The notes beneath the pieces are model-generated. The model saw only the letters and a program-made list of their open reading frames with translations, was not told the origin of the DNA and did not search any database. From assembly GCF_014656135.1 (NCBI RefSeq), contig NZ_BNBV01000023.1:1-64000 (forward strand): a stretch of 64,000 bases of DNA, read 5' to 3'. The position numbers and the translations under genes are program-made. Below, piece after piece: positions 60,890 through 64,000 of this stretch. Within the stretch, counting starts at the first letter, position 1. Each line of letters begins with the position of its first letter. The DNA comes from Streptomyces thermodiastaticus (GTDB taxonomy: Bacteria; Actinomycetota; Actinomycetes; Streptomycetales; Streptomycetaceae).

Positions 60890-61477
60890 ATGGACACGCA
60901 CGCGGAGGCGGACACGTCCGCCGCCCGGCCCGTTCTCGAAGGCCCTGACATCCAGCGGGTGCTGACCCGCATCGCCCACGAGATCGTCGAGCGCGCCAAG
61001 GGCGCCGACGACGTGGTGCTGCTCGGCATCCCCACCCGGGGCGTCCACCTCGCCCGCCGGCTGGCCGCCAAGCTGGAACAGATCACCGAACGCCCGGTCC
61101 CCGCCGGCTCGCTCGACATCACCATGTACCGCGACGACCTGCGCCTGCAGCCGCCGCGGGCGCTGGCGCGCACCGAGATCCCCGGGGACGGCATCGACGG
61201 CAGGCTCGTCGTCCTCGTCGACGACGTGCTCTTCTCCGGCCGCACCATCCGCGCCGCCCTCGACGCCCTGAACGACATCGGACGCCCCCGCGCGGTCCAG
61301 CTCGCGGTCCTGGTCGACCGCGGCCACCGCGAACTGCCGATCCGCGCCGACTACGTCGGCAAGAACCTCCCGACGTCGCTGCGGGAGACGGTCAAGGTCC
61401 AGCTCGCCGAGGAGGACGGCCGCGACAGCGTGCTGCTCGGCGCGAAGCCGGCCGCCCAGGGCGGGCGCCTGCACTGA
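60890..61477 (+). CDS. pyrR: Pyrimidine operon regulator PyrR
   Basis: 195 residues, phosphoribosyltransferase fold. PRPP loop VVLVDDVLFSGRTIRAA and LLGIPTRGVHLARRLA are typical, with RNA-binding basic residues. It senses UMP/PRPP and has weak uracil phosphoribosyltransferase activity. The ATG lies 10 bases after AAGGAGG in the hairpin. Confidence 0.96.
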   Translation: MDTHAEADTSAARPVLEGPDIQRVLTRIAHEIVERAKGADDVVLLGIPTRGVHLARRLAAKLEQITERPVPAGSLDITMYRDDLRLQPPRALARTEIPGDGIDGRLVVLVDDVLFSGRTIRAALDALNDIGRPRAVQLAVLVDRGHRELPIRADYVGKNLPTSLRETVKVQLAEEDGRDSVLLGAKPAAQGGRLH

Positions 61478-61578
61478 CACCTGCGCGCGTCCGGCCCGTC
61501 CGCACGCCCCCGCAGGCCCGTCATGCCCTCGCCTGCCCCAAATCTCCTCTTCATGAATTTCGTCACGGAGCCTGACAG

Positions 61579-62556
61579 ATGCAGCGTCATCTCATCTCGG
61601 CCGCCGACCTCACCCGCGACGACGCCGTCCTGATCCTCGACACCGCCGAGGAGATGGCCCGGGTCGCGGACCGGCCGATCAAGAAACTGCCCACCCTGCG
61701 CGGCCGCACCGTCGTGAACCTCTTCTTCGAGGACTCCACCCGGACCCGGATCTCCTTCGAGGCCGCCGAGAAGCGGCTGTCGGCCGACGTCATCAACTTC
61801 AGCGCCAAGGGGTCCAGCGTCTCCAAGGGCGAGTCGCTCAAGGACACCGCCCAGACGCTGGAGGCCATGGGCGTCGACGCCGTCGTCATCCGCCACAGCG
61901 CCTCGGGGGCGCCGTACCGGCTGGCCACCTCCGGCTGGATCGACGCCGTGGTCATCAACGCCGGCGACGGCACCCACCAGCACCCCACCCAGGCCCTGCT
62001 GGACGCCTTCACCCTGCGCCGCCGGCTGATCGGCCGCGACGCCGGACTCGGCCAGGACCTGTCCGGCAAGCGCGTCACCATCGTCGGCGACGTCCTGCAC
62101 AGCCGCGTCGCCCGCTCCAACGTGGACCTGCTGCACACCCTCGGCGCCGAGGTCACCCTGGTCGCCCCGCCCACCCTGCTGCCGGTCGGCGTGGAGAGCT
62201 GGCCCTGCGAGGTGTCCTACGACCTGGACGCCGCGCTGCCCAAGTGCGACGCGGTGATGATGCTCCGCGTCCAGCGGGAACGCATGAACGCCGCCTTCTT
62301 CCCCACCGAGCGCGAGTACTCCCGCCGCTACGGCCTGGACGCCGACCGCATGGCCCGGCTGCCCGAACACGCCCTGGTGATGCACCCCGGTCCGATGGTC
62401 CGCGGCATGGAGATCACCGCCGAGGTCGCCGACTCCGGCCGCTGCACCGCCGTCGAGCAGGTCGCCAACGGCGTCTCCATCCGCATGGCCGTGCTGTACC
62501 TGCTGCTCGGCGGCATGGAGCCCGCCGTCACCCACTCTCGTAGCGAGGAGAAGTAA
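61579..62556 (+). CDS. pyrB: Aspartate carbamoyltransferase catalytic subunit
   Basis: 325 residues. Carbamoyl-phosphate motif FFEDSTRTRISFEAAEKRL and aspartate-side HPTQALLDAFTLRR are complete. First committed step of UMP synthesis. It lies 101 bases after pyrR, and no regulatory subunit gene (pyrI) is present. Confidence 0.97.
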   Translation: MQRHLISAADLTRDDAVLILDTAEEMARVADRPIKKLPTLRGRTVVNLFFEDSTRTRISFEAAEKRLSADVINFSAKGSSVSKGESLKDTAQTLEAMGVDAVVIRHSASGAPYRLATSGWIDAVVINAGDGTHQHPTQALLDAFTLRRRLIGRDAGLGQDLSGKRVTIVGDVLHSRVARSNVDLLHTLGAEVTLVAPPTLLPVGVESWPCEVSYDLDAALPKCDAVMMLRVQRERMNAAFFPTEREYSRRYGLDADRMARLPEHALVMHPGPMVRGMEITAEVADSGRCTAVEQVANGVSIRMAVLYLLLGGMEPAVTHSRSEEK

Positions 62557-62560
62557 CCAG

Positions 62561-63847
62561 ATGAGCACAACCCTGATCCGTGGCGCGAAGGTGCTCGGCG
62601 GCGAGCCGCAGGACGTGCTCATCGACGGCGAGACCATCGCCGAGGTGGGCTGCGGCCTGAGCGCCGAGGGCGCCGAGGTCGTCGAGGCCGGCGGCAAGGT
62701 GCTCCTGCCGGGCCTGGTGGACCTGCACACCCACCTGCGCGAGCCGGGCCGCGAGGACTCCGAGACCGTCCTGACCGGCACCCGCGCGGCCGCCGCCGGC
62801 GGCTACACCGCCGTCTTCGCCATGGCGAACACCTTCCCCGTCGCCGACACCGCCGGCGTCGTCGAGCAGGTCTGGCGGCTCGGCCGCGAGCACGGCTACT
62901 GCGACGTGCGGCCCGTCGGCGCCGTCACCGTCGGCCTGGAGGGCAAGCAGCTCGCCGAGCTGGGCGCCATGCACGACTCCGCGGCCGGCGTGACCGTCTT
63001 CTCCGACGACGGCACATGCGTGCACGACGCGGTGATCATGCGGCGTGCCCTGGAGTACGTCAAAGCCTTCGACGGAGTCGTCGCCCAGCACGCCCAGGAG
63101 CCCCGCCTGACCGAGGGCGCCCAGATGAACGAGGGCGCGGTCTCCGCCGAGCTCGGCCTGGGCGGCTGGCCGGCCGTCGCCGAGGAGGCGATCATCGCCC
63201 GGGACGTGCTGCTCGCCGGGCACGTCGGCTCCCGCGTGCACATCTGCCACCTGTCGACCGCCGGCAGCGTCGAGATCGTCCGCTGGGCCAAGTCCCGCGG
63301 CATCCAGGTCACCGCCGAGGTCACCCCGCACCACCTGCTGCTCACCGACGAGCTGGTGCGCACCTACAACCCGGTCTACAAGGTCAACCCGCCGCTGCGC
63401 ACCGAGCGCGACGTGCACGCCCTGCGCGAGGCGCTCGCCGACGGCACCATCGACATCGTCGCCACCGATCACGCTCCGCACCCGCAGGAGGACAAGGACT
63501 GCGAGTGGCCCGCCGCCGCCATGGGGATGGTCGGCCTGGAGACCGCGCTGTCCGTGGTGCAGGAGACCATGGTGGACACCGGCCTGCTGGACTGGGCCGG
63601 CGTCGCCGACCGCATGTCCTTCGCGCCCGCGCGGATCGGACGGGCCACCGGGCACGGCCGCCCCGTCTCGGCAGGTGAGCCCGCCAACCTCACCCTGGTC
63701 GACACGTCATACCGTGGCCCGGTGGACCCCGCGCGCTTCGCCTCGCGCAGCCGCAACACCCCCTACGAGGGCCGTGAGCTGCCGGGCCGTGTCACCCACA
63801 CGTGGCTGCGGGGCAAGGCCACCCTCGTCGACGGGAAGCTCACGTGA
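62561..63847 (+). CDS. pyrC: Dihydroorotase
   Basis: 428 residues, class I dihydroorotase of the amidohydrolase fold. Metal ligands in VDLHTHLREPG, further histidines in HICHLSTAGS and the aspartate in ATDHAPH. It closes carbamoyl-aspartate to dihydroorotate. GAGGAGAAG from the end of pyrB serves as ribosome-binding site. Confidence 0.97.
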   Translation: MSTTLIRGAKVLGGEPQDVLIDGETIAEVGCGLSAEGAEVVEAGGKVLLPGLVDLHTHLREPGREDSETVLTGTRAAAAGGYTAVFAMANTFPVADTAGVVEQVWRLGREHGYCDVRPVGAVTVGLEGKQLAELGAMHDSAAGVTVFSDDGTCVHDAVIMRRALEYVKAFDGVVAQHAQEPRLTEGAQMNEGAVSAELGLGGWPAVAEEAIIARDVLLAGHVGSRVHICHLSTAGSVEIVRWAKSRGIQVTAEVTPHHLLLTDELVRTYNPVYKVNPPLRTERDVHALREALADGTIDIVATDHAPHPQEDKDCEWPAAAMGMVGLETALSVVQETMVDTGLLDWAGVADRMSFAPARIGRATGHGRPVSAGEPANLTLVDTSYRGPVDPARFASRSRNTPYEGRELPGRVTHTWLRGKATLVDGKLT

Positions 63848-64000
63848 CATCTGTATCCCCGTACGCAGCCGGGCTCGCGACCACGCTCGCCGCCCAGGAG
63901 AAGTCGGCGCCCGTGACCGACTGGGCCGCCCGCATCGGCTGGCTCGTGGGCCTCGCGCTGTTCGTCGCCCTCGTCTACTGGCTGATGCGCGAGGGCTGGA
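63844..64000 (+). CDS. Membrane protein of the pyr operon, truncated by the window end
   Basis: GTG 63844 overlaps the pyrC stop (GTGA) and the frame stays open for 52 codons to the edge. A short head leads to one hydrophobic helix (RIGWLVGLALFVALVYWLM). From memory, a membrane protein with a PH-like domain lies between pyrC and carA in streptomycetes. The rest is outside the window. Confidence 0.75.
   Translation, partial: MTSVSPYAAGLATTLAAQEKSAPVTDWAARIGWLVGLALFVALVYWLMREGW

Noticed and set aside
61478..61578. Second PyrR attenuator before pyrB
   Set aside because: No loop like that before pyrR and no terminator-like stem were found in these 101 bases.

Overview
The window is typical high-GC Streptomyces chromosome. 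Coding frames have G/C at almost every third position, GTG and occasional TTG starts are common, several genes appear leaderless, and developmental regulators specific to the genus (ssgB, bldD) are present. From memory, the gene order matches the conserved core of Streptomyces chromosomes from ssgB to the pyr operon. Much of it (thrS, HIT, pgsA, acyltransferase, pimA, pdxST, yebC, ruvCAB, secDF, apt, relA, cyclophilin, hisS, alaS, yqgF, mltG, aro, pepQ-like, efp, nusB) is also shared in order with Mycobacterium. No prophage, transposase or CRISPR array was seen.

Left part (1-16 kb): a truncated Ser/Thr protein kinase, small membrane proteins, an APH-type phosphotransferase, a five-gene tRNA cluster (Gly, Cys and three Val-GAC), pabBC for p-aminobenzoate, a double GNAT, a DsbA-like protein, a CGNR zinc-finger regulator, ssgB, a membrane protein with an apparent frameshift, two tRNA-Val(CAC) genes flanking a SRPBCC gene, a secreted CBM2 glycosidase behind a perfect CebR operator, and a DEDD exonuclease. 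This is the more variable part. It ends in a degenerate, repeat-rich 0.9 kb just before thrS.

Middle part (16-45 kb): thrS, a HIT hydrolase, an inverted two-gene module (large membrane protein and an EF-G paralogue with an altered G4 motif), the phosphatidylinositol mannoside block (pgsA, acyltransferase, pimA), a LemA-like gene, pdxST, yebC, ruvCAB, yajC-secD-secF, apt, relA, a DUF349 protein, a membrane-anchored cyclophilin, a metallo-beta-lactamase-fold hydrolase, hisS, a VKOR-type membrane oxidoreductase and rarA.

Right part (45-64 kb): rpsD behind a long leader, two small envelope-type proteins, alaS-yqgF-mltG-aroE, aroC-aroK-aroB, a proline-rich P-loop protein, an M24-fold protein with changed metal ligands next to efp-nusB, divergent bldD, and the pyrimidine operon pyrR-pyrB-pyrC with a PyrR-type RNA hairpin that sequesters the pyrR ribosome-binding site. 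The last gene runs off the window.

Most genes are housekeeping. The points most worth checking are the likely pseudoenzyme beside efp, the EF-G-like module that interrupts a block conserved in Mycobacterium, repeated short tandem duplications lying across stop codons, five near-identical valine tRNA genes, the CebR-controlled glycosidase and the decayed locus before thrS. No wholly new system could be established from sequence alone.
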